This document shows positions 44,050-52,087 of a stretch of 64,000 bases of DNA, piece after piece. The notes beneath the pieces are model-generated. The model was not told where the DNA came from, made no database searches, and saw only the letters and a program-made list of their open reading frames with translations. The stretch's first letter is position 1; each line of letters opens with the position of its first letter. Origin of the DNA: Candidatus Methanoplasma termitum (GTDB lineage: Archaea; Thermoplasmatota; Thermoplasmata; Methanomassiliicoccales; Methanomethylophilaceae); NCBI RefSeq assembly GCF_000800805.1, contig NZ_CP010070.1, positions 62,001 to 126,000 of the forward strand, read 5' to 3'. Position numbers and translations under genes: made by a program.

Positions 44050-45042
44050 ATGCACATTTACCACGATTCAGATGTGGACCTGAAGGTCCTCAAAGGAAAA
44101 AAGATCTCGGTACTCGGTTACGGATCGCAGGGAAGAGCACAGGCCCTCTGTTTCCACGACTCAGGATTGGATGTTACAATCGGAGTCAGAAAGGACGGAA
44201 AGTCTTGGAAGAAAGCAAAAGAGGACGGCCTGAAGGTCGCAGAACTTGCAGACGCCGTCAAAGGAGCGGATGTTGTTATGATCCTGCTCCCCGATGAGGT
44301 ACAGCCCGACATCTATGAGAAGTATGTAAAACCAAACCTCAAAAAAGGCGCCGCACTCGAGTTCGCTCACGGATTCGCAATAACATACAAACTTATCGTA
44401 CCGCCGAAGGATGTTGACGTCATTATGATGGCGCCTAAATCTCCGGGCGACATGGAGAGGGAGATGTTCCTTCAGGGATTCGGTGTACCGGCTCTCGTTT
44501 GCATACACCAGGACGCAACTGGAAATGCGAAAAAGATCGCACTGGCACTTGCGAAAGGACTCGGATCGACCCGTGCGGGAGTGTTCGAAACTACCTTCGA
44601 CAACGAAACGAAAACAGATCTGTTCGGCGAGCAGGCGGTCCTTTGCGGAGGATTGACCGCTTTGATCAAAGCGGGATTCGAGACGCTCGTCGGCGCAGGG
44701 TACCCCCCCGAGATGGCTTATTTCGAGGTACTTCACGAAGTGAAGCTTATCGATGACCTCATAAACAGAGGGGGATTCGAGCTTATGTGGCAGGTCGTTT
44801 CCAACACAGCGGAGTACGGCGGACTTACCAGAAGGGACAGGGTAATCACGCCTGAGTCCAAGGCCGGAATGAAGTCGATACTGAAAGACATCGAGTCCGG
44901 TGCTTTCAAGAACGACTGGCGCGCCGAGTGGGCGGCAGGCCTTGTGAACCTCAAGAGGTTGGAAGAGGAAGAGAAGAAACTGCAGCTCGAAGTGGTCGGA
45001 AAAGAGATCAGAAAGCTTTTCGAAAGAAAAGACAAAAAATAA
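44050..45042 (+). CDS. ilvC: Ketol-acid reductoisomerase
   Basis: IlvC isomerises and reduces acetolactate to dihydroxyisovalerate using NAD(P)H and Mg2+. The 330-residue class I enzyme has GYGSQGRAQALCFHDSG (Rossmann loop), MAPKSPGDM, DLFGEQAVLCGG (metal Glu/Asp) and EYGGLTRRDRV. I prefer the ATG at 44050, five bases after AAGGTGG, to the in-frame GTG at 44041 that lies within that ribosome-binding site. Together with ilvB and ilvD it covers three of the four branched-chain steps. Confidence 0.97.
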   Translation: MHIYHDSDVDLKVLKGKKISVLGYGSQGRAQALCFHDSGLDVTIGVRKDGKSWKKAKEDGLKVAELADAVKGADVVMILLPDEVQPDIYEKYVKPNLKKGAALEFAHGFAITYKLIVPPKDVDVIMMAPKSPGDMEREMFLQGFGVPALVCIHQDATGNAKKIALALAKGLGSTRAGVFETTFDNETKTDLFGEQAVLCGGLTALIKAGFETLVGAGYPPEMAYFEVLHEVKLIDDLINRGGFELMWQVVSNTAEYGGLTRRDRVITPESKAGMKSILKDIESGAFKNDWRAEWAAGLVNLKRLEEEEKKLQLEVVGKEIRKLFERKDKK

Positions 45043-45062
45043 ACTTCAAAGGGCCGATGGCA

Positions 45063-45440
45063 ATGAGCGGCATCCGCATCAGGACAAGGAACGGCGAATA
45101 CCGCGCCGAACTTGACGGTTCAGACATCTCGAATGCCATCTGGCTCTCTTTACCTTTCAGAACCGCAATAAACATGATGGGCGGTCAGATATACTTCGAG
45201 ATGCCCATCGATCACGCAGACCCAAAAGAAATGGTCACTAAGCTGAATGTAGGCGATATTGCATATTGGCCTAAGGTCGGCGCACTGTGTTTCTTCTACG
45301 GCCCCACACCGCTCAGCGGCGATGACAGGCTGCCGGTCTCTCGGTACCCAGTGACAAAAATAGGGCGTATGATCGATGACTGCTCATCGATGGAGGACGC
45401 CGGCGATCGTCAGCATATCACCATCGAACAGGCATTCTGA
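45063..45440 (+). CDS. Cyclophilin-like fold protein (DUF369/TM1367 type)
   Basis: The 125-residue protein resembles the small cyclophilin-like beta-barrel family by IWLSLPFRTAINMMGGQIYFEMP and VGDIAYWPKVGALCFFYGPTPLS. This family lacks the known peptidyl-prolyl isomerase active-site set, and its role is unknown. I chose the second ATG (45063), about nine bases after AAAGGG; the first (45057) is too close. It follows ilvC after 20 bp. Its stop abuts the stop of the convergent peptidase gene. Confidence 0.8.
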   Translation: MSGIRIRTRNGEYRAELDGSDISNAIWLSLPFRTAINMMGGQIYFEMPIDHADPKEMVTKLNVGDIAYWPKVGALCFFYGPTPLSGDDRLPVSRYPVTKIGRMIDDCSSMEDAGDRQHITIEQAF

Positions 45441-46529
45441 TCAGACGAAAGTGATTCTTCTGTCAAAGTCGGTGAGCCTTTCGCATCCGTTCTTTGTTAT
45501 CAGGCAAGTATCCTCTATCCTTATGCCGCCTACACCCTGAATGTATATTCCGGGTTCTGCCGAAACGATGTTCCCTTCTCTTAAAATGTGCTTGGATCTG
45601 GGCGAGACCGATATCCCCTGATGGACGTCCATGCCTATGCCGTGGCCGAAGGCATGGATGAACTTCCCTTTGAATTCGGATTCGTCAATCACCTTCCTTG
45701 CGGCGAGGTCCGCTTCCTTCGCAGGCGCTCCGTCCCTGTACTTCTCGATCCCGGCAGTCTGTGCTTCAAGGACCACTTCATACGCGCGTGCCAATATCTC
45801 CTGCGGTCTTGAAAGGAACACCGTTCTGGTCATATCCGAACAATATCCCTCGTACTTCGTGCCGAAGTCGAAGAGAGCGGCATCTCCCTTTGCAAGTTTG
45901 TAATCTGTGGGAGAATGGTGCGGTCTCGAACTGTTCGCACCGAACGCGGAGATCGTTTCGAAAGCATTTCCCATTCCGCCGAGCTCCCTCATCCTGAAAT
46001 CCATCTTGAAGGCCATCTCCTTCTCTGTTATACCTTCAGAAAGCATATCAGGTATCTCTTTCGCGACTTGGGAGGAGATCTTGCAAGCCTTCCTTGTTTG
46101 TTCTATCTCTTTCTGGGTCTTTACCGTCATGGTTGAAAGGATCGCCGGTGCGGCGTCATTTACCCTGATATTTTTGACCGTTTTCTCTACATAAGCCACG
46201 CTCGAATACGACACACGGTCAGCATTGAACCCTACTCTTTTTGCACCCGCAAGTGCTTTTCTGAGGTAGTATTCTCTCTCCCCGCGCTTTTTGTAAACGT
46301 ATATATTTCCCTTACCGGCAGCAGCGGCTTCCGACTCCATCTCACTCACAATGACGTCCAAGCGCCCGTCCTTGCCGACGATGGCGATAGCTCCCTCGAA
46401 AACACCCCCGCTCAGCTCCGTCAGGTACCAGAATGTAGAGTCCAGATAGGGGCTTCCGTCATTCATTATCACTATGGCATCAAGACCTTCCGCTTTGGAG
46501 ATCATCCTTTCGGCGCGGGATTTTTCCAT
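45441..46529 (-). CDS. pepQ: M24-family Xaa-Pro aminopeptidase/dipeptidase
   Basis: The 362-residue protein has an N-terminal creatinase-like domain (about 1-120) and a pita-bread catalytic domain with the five metal ligands in their usual settings: LFDFGTKYEGYCSDMTRT (two Asp), HAFGHGIGMDVHQG (His), EPGIYIQGVGGIRIED (two Glu). It cleaves peptides with proline in second position. The start at 46529 gives the short N-terminus MEKSRAERMI. It appears to be monocistronic. Confidence 0.93.
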   Translation of the reverse strand: MEKSRAERMISKAEGLDAIVIMNDGSPYLDSTFWYLTELSGGVFEGAIAIVGKDGRLDVIVSEMESEAAAAGKGNIYVYKKRGEREYYLRKALAGAKRVGFNADRVSYSSVAYVEKTVKNIRVNDAAPAILSTMTVKTQKEIEQTRKACKISSQVAKEIPDMLSEGITEKEMAFKMDFRMRELGGMGNAFETISAFGANSSRPHHSPTDYKLAKGDAALFDFGTKYEGYCSDMTRTVFLSRPQEILARAYEVVLEAQTAGIEKYRDGAPAKEADLAARKVIDESEFKGKFIHAFGHGIGMDVHQGISVSPRSKHILREGNIVSAEPGIYIQGVGGIRIEDTCLITKNGCERLTDFDRRITFV

Positions 46530-46565
46530 GCTTCGGGATAAAAGAATAATGACTAAAAGGTTTGC

Positions 46566-47372
46566 TCAGACACCGAACCATTCGTTGCGGACGATCCTCT
46601 TCAGCGCGGATATCGCAGAGAGCGTTGCCAGGTGGGATGTCCTCGGATTGTCAGGTTCGGGAACGTTATAGGTGTGGCAGTTCATTTCCCCGAAAATTCC
46701 CTTTATCCTGAGTTCGTGGGAGTTGCTCTTTATGTCCGGATCTAGGACCACGGTGACCTTCGTCCTGTCGAACCCTATTCCCAGCAGACTAACCGTTGCC
46801 GCGACGTTGACATTCCTGGGGAATAACTTAACAGCTTCTCTCGCATAACCTGTGTATATAACGGTCCTTTCTCTGATCTTATCGACGTCTATCCCTTTCT
46901 CCTCGATGTACGGAACGCCGAGAAGGCTCTTCGGGCCCTTCATTGATATCAGCTCGACCTCATCCAATTCTTCGACGGAAGCGGATCTAAGGCCGTCGAC
47001 GCCGCAGAGAGCACCCGTCGGGATGTATATTCTTGCTTCGCTCACTTTGGCCTTTTCGAATACAAGCGCCCTGAAGTCATCGTCGACAAGCGCACCCACC
47101 GACATTATCATCATATCCACTCCTCTCGCCGCCACTTTGGGAAGGAGCTCTTTTGCCGCCGCTTGCGATGCCGATTCTATCACAAGATCTGAGTGATACA
47201 ACTCTTCTTCAACGGAATCTATCACTATCCCTTTGTTAAGGCCGGCGGCAACCTTCTCTGCCACCTTTTTGTTGATATCCAACAAATAGATCCTTTTTAC
47301 ATCATTCATCTCATCGGCGGCTTTTGCAAGTTTCGAGCCGATGGAGCCGCAACCGACGATGGTTATACGCAT
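46566..47372 (-). CDS. nadX: L-aspartate dehydrogenase (NadX type)
   Basis: NadX oxidises aspartate to iminoaspartate for NAD synthesis. The 268-residue protein has the Rossmann start ITIVGCGSIGSKLAKA, VIESASQAAA, SVGALVD, PTGALCGVDGLRSA and NVNVAATVSLLGIGFDRTKV, which match the DUF108/aspartate dehydrogenase family including its catalytic-histidine region GEMNCHTYNVPEPDNPRTSHL. NadA/NadC are not in the window. Among alternatives, only the homoserine-dehydrogenase-like fold is shared, and the length fits NadX. Confidence 0.9.
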   Translation of the reverse strand: MRITIVGCGSIGSKLAKAADEMNDVKRIYLLDINKKVAEKVAAGLNKGIVIDSVEEELYHSDLVIESASQAAAKELLPKVAARGVDMMIMSVGALVDDDFRALVFEKAKVSEARIYIPTGALCGVDGLRSASVEELDEVELISMKGPKSLLGVPYIEEKGIDVDKIRERTVIYTGYAREAVKLFPRNVNVAATVSLLGIGFDRTKVTVVLDPDIKSNSHELRIKGIFGEMNCHTYNVPEPDNPRTSHLATLSAISALKRIVRNEWFGV

Positions 47373-47743
47373 GACGTGGCAGAATGGAAGCTAAATATTA
47401 ATGTTTACTCCCACGGTTTTGAGGATTTCGTAGTTAAGCTACCGTATTTCGTAAATATTCTATGAACACACTATTAAAACAGAACGAATAAATGCATCTT
47501 TTAGAAAAATATGGGGATGATATGGTGATTGCAGCTTGTGCACTTCCGATACGATCAAGCATCTGCGGCACACGCCTGAATTATTTAGGAGGTTGCCGGA
47601 GCAGGAAAGCAAGCAAGTAAAAAGACTTCACAACTTCCGGCACATCTCTTTACGACCGGACCGGTATTTTAATCGGGTACCGTACAGGTAGACTACGTTC
47701 TCATTTCGGACATAGCATATACTTCCCCGACATTCTTTGGAAT
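47373..47743. other. Gene-poor spacer with inverted repeat
   Basis: This 371-bp spacer lies between divergent nadX and the archease gene. It contains a 42-codon open frame (47492-47620) with no recognisable product, and an inverted repeat TGCCGGA (near 47594) / TCCGGCA (near 47637) with a loop of about 36 nt. Downstream are GGTATTTTAATCGG (about 47664) and TAGCATATACT, either of which could be the archease TATA box. A structured or small RNA is possible but unproven. Confidence 0.4.
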
Positions 47744-48151
47744 GTGAAAAGATATGAGGTCTTGGACCACACCGCAGATCTGATGGTCAAAGCGTACGGA
47801 AACACTCTGGAGGAGTGTTTTGCAAATGCGGGCTATGCATTATTCGACCAAACCGTAGATCTTTCGGGGGTCGGACCGATCGAGACATTTGAATTCTCCG
47901 TTTCCGGCGAAGATAAAGAGGATCTGTTATACTCGTTCCTGTCAGAGCTGTTGTTCCTCGAAGACAGCGACGGCGCGATATTCTGCGAGCTTGAAGTAAG
48001 GTTCGGGGGGAACGGACTGAGGTGCACAGGGAAAGGAGAGATCCTCGATAAAAGCAGGCACCGTGTGAGATCGGAGGTCAAGGCGGTGACATATCACATG
48101 ATGTCCGTGGACGTCGACGAGCCGTCGGTGACCGTCATTTTCGACGTATAA
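47744..48151 (+). CDS. Archease
   Basis: Archease activates the RtcB tRNA ligase and some methyltransferases. The 135-residue protein opens KRYEVLDHTADLMVKAYGNTLEE, containing the conserved DHTAD motif, and has LLYSFLSELLFLEDSDG and the C-terminal TYHMMSVDVDEPSVTVIFDV, all typical. The start is GTG at 47744. It is 34 bp upstream of the formyltransferase gene on the same strand. Confidence 0.95.
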   Translation: MKRYEVLDHTADLMVKAYGNTLEECFANAGYALFDQTVDLSGVGPIETFEFSVSGEDKEDLLYSFLSELLFLEDSDGAIFCELEVRFGGNGLRCTGKGEILDKSRHRVRSEVKAVTYHMMSVDVDEPSVTVIFDV

Positions 48152-48185
48152 AGAAATATACTGTCATTTCTTTCTGTGGAATGAT

Positions 48186-49010
48186 ATGCTTAGATTAGGG
48201 TGGTTCTCCACAGGAAGAGGCCCGGGTTCCAGGAACCTTTTGAAAACAGTCATGGACAAAAAAGAACAGGGTCTGCTGGATGTAGAGATATCTTTCGTTT
48301 TCTGTAATTGGGACAACAACGAAGAACCGAACCCGAAGAAAGACCAAAGGAAGATGTTCTTCGACATGGTCGAGGGGTACGGGATACCGCTCATCACATT
48401 ATCATGGAAAGAGTTCCGCCCGGACATCCGCAAGAGCGACGAGACCGAATGGAGGAACGAGTACGGGAAGAAGCTCAGAGAGCTCACAAAGAAGTACAGA
48501 TTCGATCTTGGCGTGCTTGCAGGCTATATGCTGTGGATGGATGATGAGACATGCAGAGAATACGACATGATCAACCTCCATCCCGCCCTCCCCGACGGAC
48601 CTAAAGGAACATGGGAGGAGGTCATTTGGACCCTGATAAGAGAAGATGCAAGAGAACACGGGGTCATGATCCACATCTGCACAGAGGAGTGGGACAGGGG
48701 AGCCGCTCTGACCTACTGCGTGTTCCCGATAAGAGGCCCCGGGTTCGATGAGCTTTGGTCCGACATGGAAGAAAAGATCGCATCCTCGTCCTTGGAGAAT
48801 GTGATCAAGGCTGAAGGCAACAACGAACCTCTCTTCAAGAAGATAAGGGAAGAAGGCGCCAAGCGGGAGCTTCCGCTCATCGTTTCTACCATCGGATTAT
48901 TCGCCGGCGGCGTCGTGAAGATAAAAAATAAGAGGCTTTTCAAAGACGGAAAGACGATAGAGAGGCCGTATGACATGACATCCGAGGTCGATCGGTCCCT
49001 GAAGGTGTAA
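48186..49010 (+). CDS. PurN-like formyltransferase family protein
   Basis: The 274-residue protein begins LRLGWFSTGRGPGSRNLL and has YDMINLHPALPDGPKGTWEEVIW, where the HP and following residues match the formyl-transfer motif of GAR transformylase, and then DRGAALTYCVFPIRGP. It lacks the usual GSN-start of bacterial PurN but resembles a distinct archaeal/bacterial branch annotated as phosphoribosylglycinamide formyltransferase. The folate or sugar-nucleotide substrate cannot be told from the sequence. It is closely followed (2 bp) by the HAD-like gene. Confidence 0.7.
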   Translation: MLRLGWFSTGRGPGSRNLLKTVMDKKEQGLLDVEISFVFCNWDNNEEPNPKKDQRKMFFDMVEGYGIPLITLSWKEFRPDIRKSDETEWRNEYGKKLRELTKKYRFDLGVLAGYMLWMDDETCREYDMINLHPALPDGPKGTWEEVIWTLIREDAREHGVMIHICTEEWDRGAALTYCVFPIRGPGFDELWSDMEEKIASSSLENVIKAEGNNEPLFKKIREEGAKRELPLIVSTIGLFAGGVVKIKNKRLFKDGKTIERPYDMTSEVDRSLKV

Positions 49011-49012
49011 AG

Positions 49013-50116
49013 ATGGACGAGTTCGATCCCGCAGCTGAATTGGGTCTTGTGCAAGACAAACAACTCATCTGCAGTTGCACCGGATTCCTCCAGAGGAACA
49101 ACAGTTCCAGGGATCTTTGCGAAAGGTTCATCGACCACGGCGATAAACTATACGATATGATATCCAGATATGATGACCTTACGGCATTCATCCTCAACCG
49201 TACCGACGGACGGTCCGGTAATACGGCCAGATTCATAGCCCCGTTCCTGAAGGCCTTCGGCATGACCGATTATGCCGCAATGGAACACTGTAAGGTCTCA
49301 CTCAGACTGACGGACGAATCGAAGAAAGTGATGAAACATCTGATGCAGACCCTGCCGACATTTGTCACAACATCTTCGTATGAGCATAATGTGATCAATC
49401 TGTGTGATGAGCTTGATATCCCCCGCGCAGTGGTAGACTGCACTGATATCTCTTTCGATGACAAAGAGATGACAAAACAGGAGGCCAGGACAATCAGGGG
49501 GATGGCGACGACCATTACAAGCCTGAGGATGCCTCCGCACGAGTACAGGATGGACATCCCCGCCAAACTCAGGCAGGAAGAGGTCGATATGGTCATGACC
49601 CTGGACGAGATCTTCAAAGACGGTCTCAGGAACACTTCCGCAGAAGGCATGATGAGGCAGTCCAGGGTCGTCGGGGCCAATGAGAAAGCGTATTTTATGA
49701 TCGATATGTGCAAAAAGATGAATATCGAGTTCGAAGGAACGGCATTCATCGGAGGGGACATGACCGATGTTTCCGCGCTTTACACGGTCAGGGACAAGAG
49801 CGGTCTAGCAATGTCGTTCAACGGCTGCGACTTTGCGGTCAGGAATTCAAATATCGCAGTGATGTCAAAGGACTGTACGGTCGCCGCCATACTCGTGCAG
49901 GAGTTCTATAACGAAGGGATCGAAGCTGTGTATGATCTTGTGGAGAATTGGGACAGGAAGACACTTGAGAAAAAGGACTTCCCGGACCCGTATCTTATGA
50001 GAACGATGCTCGATTCGAATAAAAAGAAACTGCCGGAGGTCCATATCGTTAACAAGGATAATGTGGACAATATCGCAGAGAAGAGCGAGAAATACCGTAA
50101 GAATTTGTGTAAGTGA
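49013..50116 (+). CDS. HAD-like archaeal protein (COG4030/EhaR-like)
   Basis: The 367-residue protein resembles the archaeal HAD-superfamily group that includes the EhaR protein of methanogens: DHGDKLYDMISRYDD, RFIAPFLKAFGMTD, TFVTTSSYEHNV and a C-terminal GGDMTDVSAL that fits HAD motif IV (GDxxxD). Motif I, where the family should have its nucleophilic aspartate, reads LICSCTGFLQRNNSSRD here, with Ser and Thr where Asp and Glu/Asp are expected, so it may not be an active phosphatase. The family assignment rests on recalled motifs and is tentative. It is probably co-transcribed with the formyltransferase gene. Confidence 0.5.
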   Translation: MDEFDPAAELGLVQDKQLICSCTGFLQRNNSSRDLCERFIDHGDKLYDMISRYDDLTAFILNRTDGRSGNTARFIAPFLKAFGMTDYAAMEHCKVSLRLTDESKKVMKHLMQTLPTFVTTSSYEHNVINLCDELDIPRAVVDCTDISFDDKEMTKQEARTIRGMATTITSLRMPPHEYRMDIPAKLRQEEVDMVMTLDEIFKDGLRNTSAEGMMRQSRVVGANEKAYFMIDMCKKMNIEFEGTAFIGGDMTDVSALYTVRDKSGLAMSFNGCDFAVRNSNIAVMSKDCTVAAILVQEFYNEGIEAVYDLVENWDRKTLEKKDFPDPYLMRTMLDSNKKKLPEVHIVNKDNVDNIAEKSEKYRKNLCK

Positions 50117-50127
50117 GGAGAGTGATG

Positions 50128-50200
50128 TGCTCTGATCGGGATTCGAACCCGAGTGTCGGCCTCGAAAGGGCCGAATGATTGGCCGCTACACTATCAGAGC
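50128..50200 (-). tRNA. tRNA-Glu (anticodon UUC)
   Basis: On the minus strand a 73-nt cloverleaf is seen: acceptor arm GCTCTGA pairing with TCAGAGC plus discriminator A, TA at positions 8-9, a D arm starting GTGT, an anticodon stem-loop CGGCC-CTTTCGA-GGCCG with TTC, and the T arm CTCGGGTTCGAATCCCGA. CCA is not encoded. There is no intron. Upstream, a TATTTTAA element about 26-33 bp before the 5' end is the likely TATA box. Confidence 0.95.
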
Positions 50201-50398
50201 TTAGCCGCTCATAATTAGATATGGTTAAAATAGTTTTTTGTTCAGGCAACGGCGAAAGCGGCGGATCTGATCACGTTCAATGTTTTTATTGGAGCATATA
50301 TCGGAACCGTAGAAAGGTTCGGTGTCGGACAATTGGTCTAATTTTTAGGATAACATTTAAAAGCATTTAGTATTACATGCTGTAAAGGAGATCAAAAA

Positions 50399-50731
50399 AT
50401 GCCCGCAGAAGAGCAGCCATTCGAGAGTACAGAGGAGGACGTATCACGTGTACGCATGCCGAACATAAAAGAAGGAGAGATGTTCGGGATAGCCGACCAG
50501 CTGCTCGGCGCATCAAAGATCAAAGTGATGTGCGAGGATGGCGTGTCGAGAGTGGGCCGTATCCCCGGCAAGATCAAAAAGAGGATGTGGATACGCGAGG
50601 GTGATCTCCTGATAATCTCGCTTTGGGATTTCCAGCCTGACAAATGCGATGTCAGGTTCAGGTATACCCGGACACAGGCGGTAAATCTCAGCAAGAAAGG
50701 AAAAGTGCCGAAGAGTCTGGATGTTTTCTGA
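50399..50731 (+). CDS. eif1a: Translation initiation factor aIF1A
   Basis: aIF1A binds the ribosomal A-site during start selection. The 110-residue protein has an acidic N-terminal tail followed by the S1-like OB fold: EMFGIADQLLGASKIKVMCEDGVSRVGRIPGKIKKRMWIREGDLLI, all conserved. An AAAGGAGAT ribosome-binding site precedes the ATG. It opens the cluster with the Rio1 kinase and the KH protein, a conserved archaeal order. Confidence 0.96.
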   Translation: MPAEEQPFESTEEDVSRVRMPNIKEGEMFGIADQLLGASKIKVMCEDGVSRVGRIPGKIKKRMWIREGDLLIISLWDFQPDKCDVRFRYTRTQAVNLSKKGKVPKSLDVF

Positions 50732-50777
50732 AACGGTGGTGTTCTGACTGCCCTCATATGACGAGAAATTTGCCTAT

Positions 50778-51545
50778 TTGGAACAGCGCGTCGATGCGCT
50801 GAAGACCCATAAAACAGGTGACGAGCGTCAGACAGAGGGTGAAGTTTTCGATAAAAAGACGCTTTTGACCATATATGATCTCATGAAAGGCGGTTTCATC
50901 GACACCATTCAGTTCCCTATTTCAACGGGGAAAGAGGGGAATGTGTTCTTCGCAACAGATGAGGACGGCGATCCGCTGGCGATCAAGATATTCAGGACCT
51001 CGACGGCCACTTTCAAAAGCTTCGGTAAGTATATCGAGGGGGATCCGCGGTTCAAAGGTATCGGCGGTAACAGATGGAAGCTGATCTATGCATGGACCAA
51101 CAAAGAGTTCAAGAACCTCCAGAGGTACGCCGAAGCGGGGTTGCCCGTACCGGAACCTATTACATTCCAGCAGAACTGTCTTCTTATGGAATACATCGGC
51201 AACGAGAACGGCCCGGCGCCGCAGCTGAAGGATGTGAAGCTTGAAGAACCGACCGAAATGTACGATGAGGTCCTTTCCTTTATCATCGACGGATGGAAGG
51301 ATGCGCATCTGGTACATGGGGATCTCAGTGAATATAACGTACTCGTATTGGACGGTCAGCCGATCATGATCGACTGCGGACAGGCGATGACCAATGACTT
51401 TTTCAATGCAAAGGACCTATTGATAAGGGACATAGCGAACATCAACCGATTCTTCAAGAACAGAGGAGCGGACATAATAGATTCCGCCAAAGTTCTGGAC
51501 GAAGTACTTAATGGTTCGGATGACGACGAGGAGGAAGAGGAATGA
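50778..51545 (+). CDS. rio1: RIO1-type serine kinase
   Basis: Rio1 acts in late maturation of the small ribosomal subunit. The protein has the RIO nucleotide loop STGKEGNVFFA, LAIKIFR (Lys), the catalytic LVHGDLSEYNVLV and MIDCGQAM (Asp), and an acidic Asp/Glu tail. The TTG at 50778 gives 255 residues, but the frame is open to 50748 and reads LPSYDEKFAYLEQR, with CTG as the only early start-like codon, so the true N-terminus may be ten residues longer. Its stop overlaps the KH gene by 4 bp. Confidence 0.93.
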   Translation: MEQRVDALKTHKTGDERQTEGEVFDKKTLLTIYDLMKGGFIDTIQFPISTGKEGNVFFATDEDGDPLAIKIFRTSTATFKSFGKYIEGDPRFKGIGGNRWKLIYAWTNKEFKNLQRYAEAGLPVPEPITFQQNCLLMEYIGNENGPAPQLKDVKLEEPTEMYDEVLSFIIDGWKDAHLVHGDLSEYNVLVLDGQPIMIDCGQAMTNDFFNAKDLLIRDIANINRFFKNRGADIIDSAKVLDEVLNGSDDDEEEEE

Positions 51546-52087
51546 GGTCCGTTAAGATACCGAGCGACCGCATCGGTACGCTCGTAGGAAAGGACGGCGC
51601 GACGAAAAGGATGATCGAGAAGATGTCCGGGATAAGGCTGGACATCACTCCGGAGGGGGATGTGAACTTCAACGAAGAAGCGAAAGGCGCCGATCCTCTT
51701 AAGGTCCTGATGCTGATGGATGTTCTGAAAGCGGTCGGAAGGGGATTCAACCCCGACCGTGCGGTGAGACTGTTTGAGGATGACGAATACTTCGAATCAT
51801 TCGACCTGAAAGAAGCGGCGGGGAGCAAATCCAACCAGCTTGAGAGGGTCAGAGGAAGGCTGATCGGCGCCGGGGGCAGAACAAGACAGATAATAGAGGA
51901 ACTGACCGGCTGCTATATGTCGGTGTACGGGAATACCGTCTCTTTGATAGGGAACTCCGTAAGCCTTCCAGTGGCGAAGCATGCGGTCGAACTGATCCTC
52001 AACGGAAGCGAACATGCCACAGTCTACAGTTACCTTGAAAGTCAGCGTCCCAGGCTCAGAATCGCCGAGATGGGCTTTGATCTGTGA
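51542..52087 (+). CDS. KH-domain ribosome-maturation protein (Dim2/Pno1/Krr1-like)
   Basis: This is an archaeal homologue of Dim2/Pno1, which binds the 3' end of pre-16S rRNA. The 181-residue protein has two KH domains: the first with VKIPSDRIGTLVGKDGATKRMIEK (GKDG loop) and the second with RGRLIGAGGRTRQIIEELTGC (GAGG loop). It follows rio1 with a 4-bp overlap and itself overlaps the Pus10 gene by 4 bp; this Rio1-KH pairing is widely conserved in archaea. Confidence 0.92.
   Translation: MRSVKIPSDRIGTLVGKDGATKRMIEKMSGIRLDITPEGDVNFNEEAKGADPLKVLMLMDVLKAVGRGFNPDRAVRLFEDDEYFESFDLKEAAGSKSNQLERVRGRLIGAGGRTRQIIEELTGCYMSVYGNTVSLIGNSVSLPVAKHAVELILNGSEHATVYSYLESQRPRLRIAEMGFDL

Noticed and set aside
47492-47620. 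42-codon frame beginning MHLLEKYGDDMV
   Set aside because: Too short, no ribosome-binding site, and the C-terminal half (RSRKASK) is unremarkable; kept only as a note in the spacer entry.
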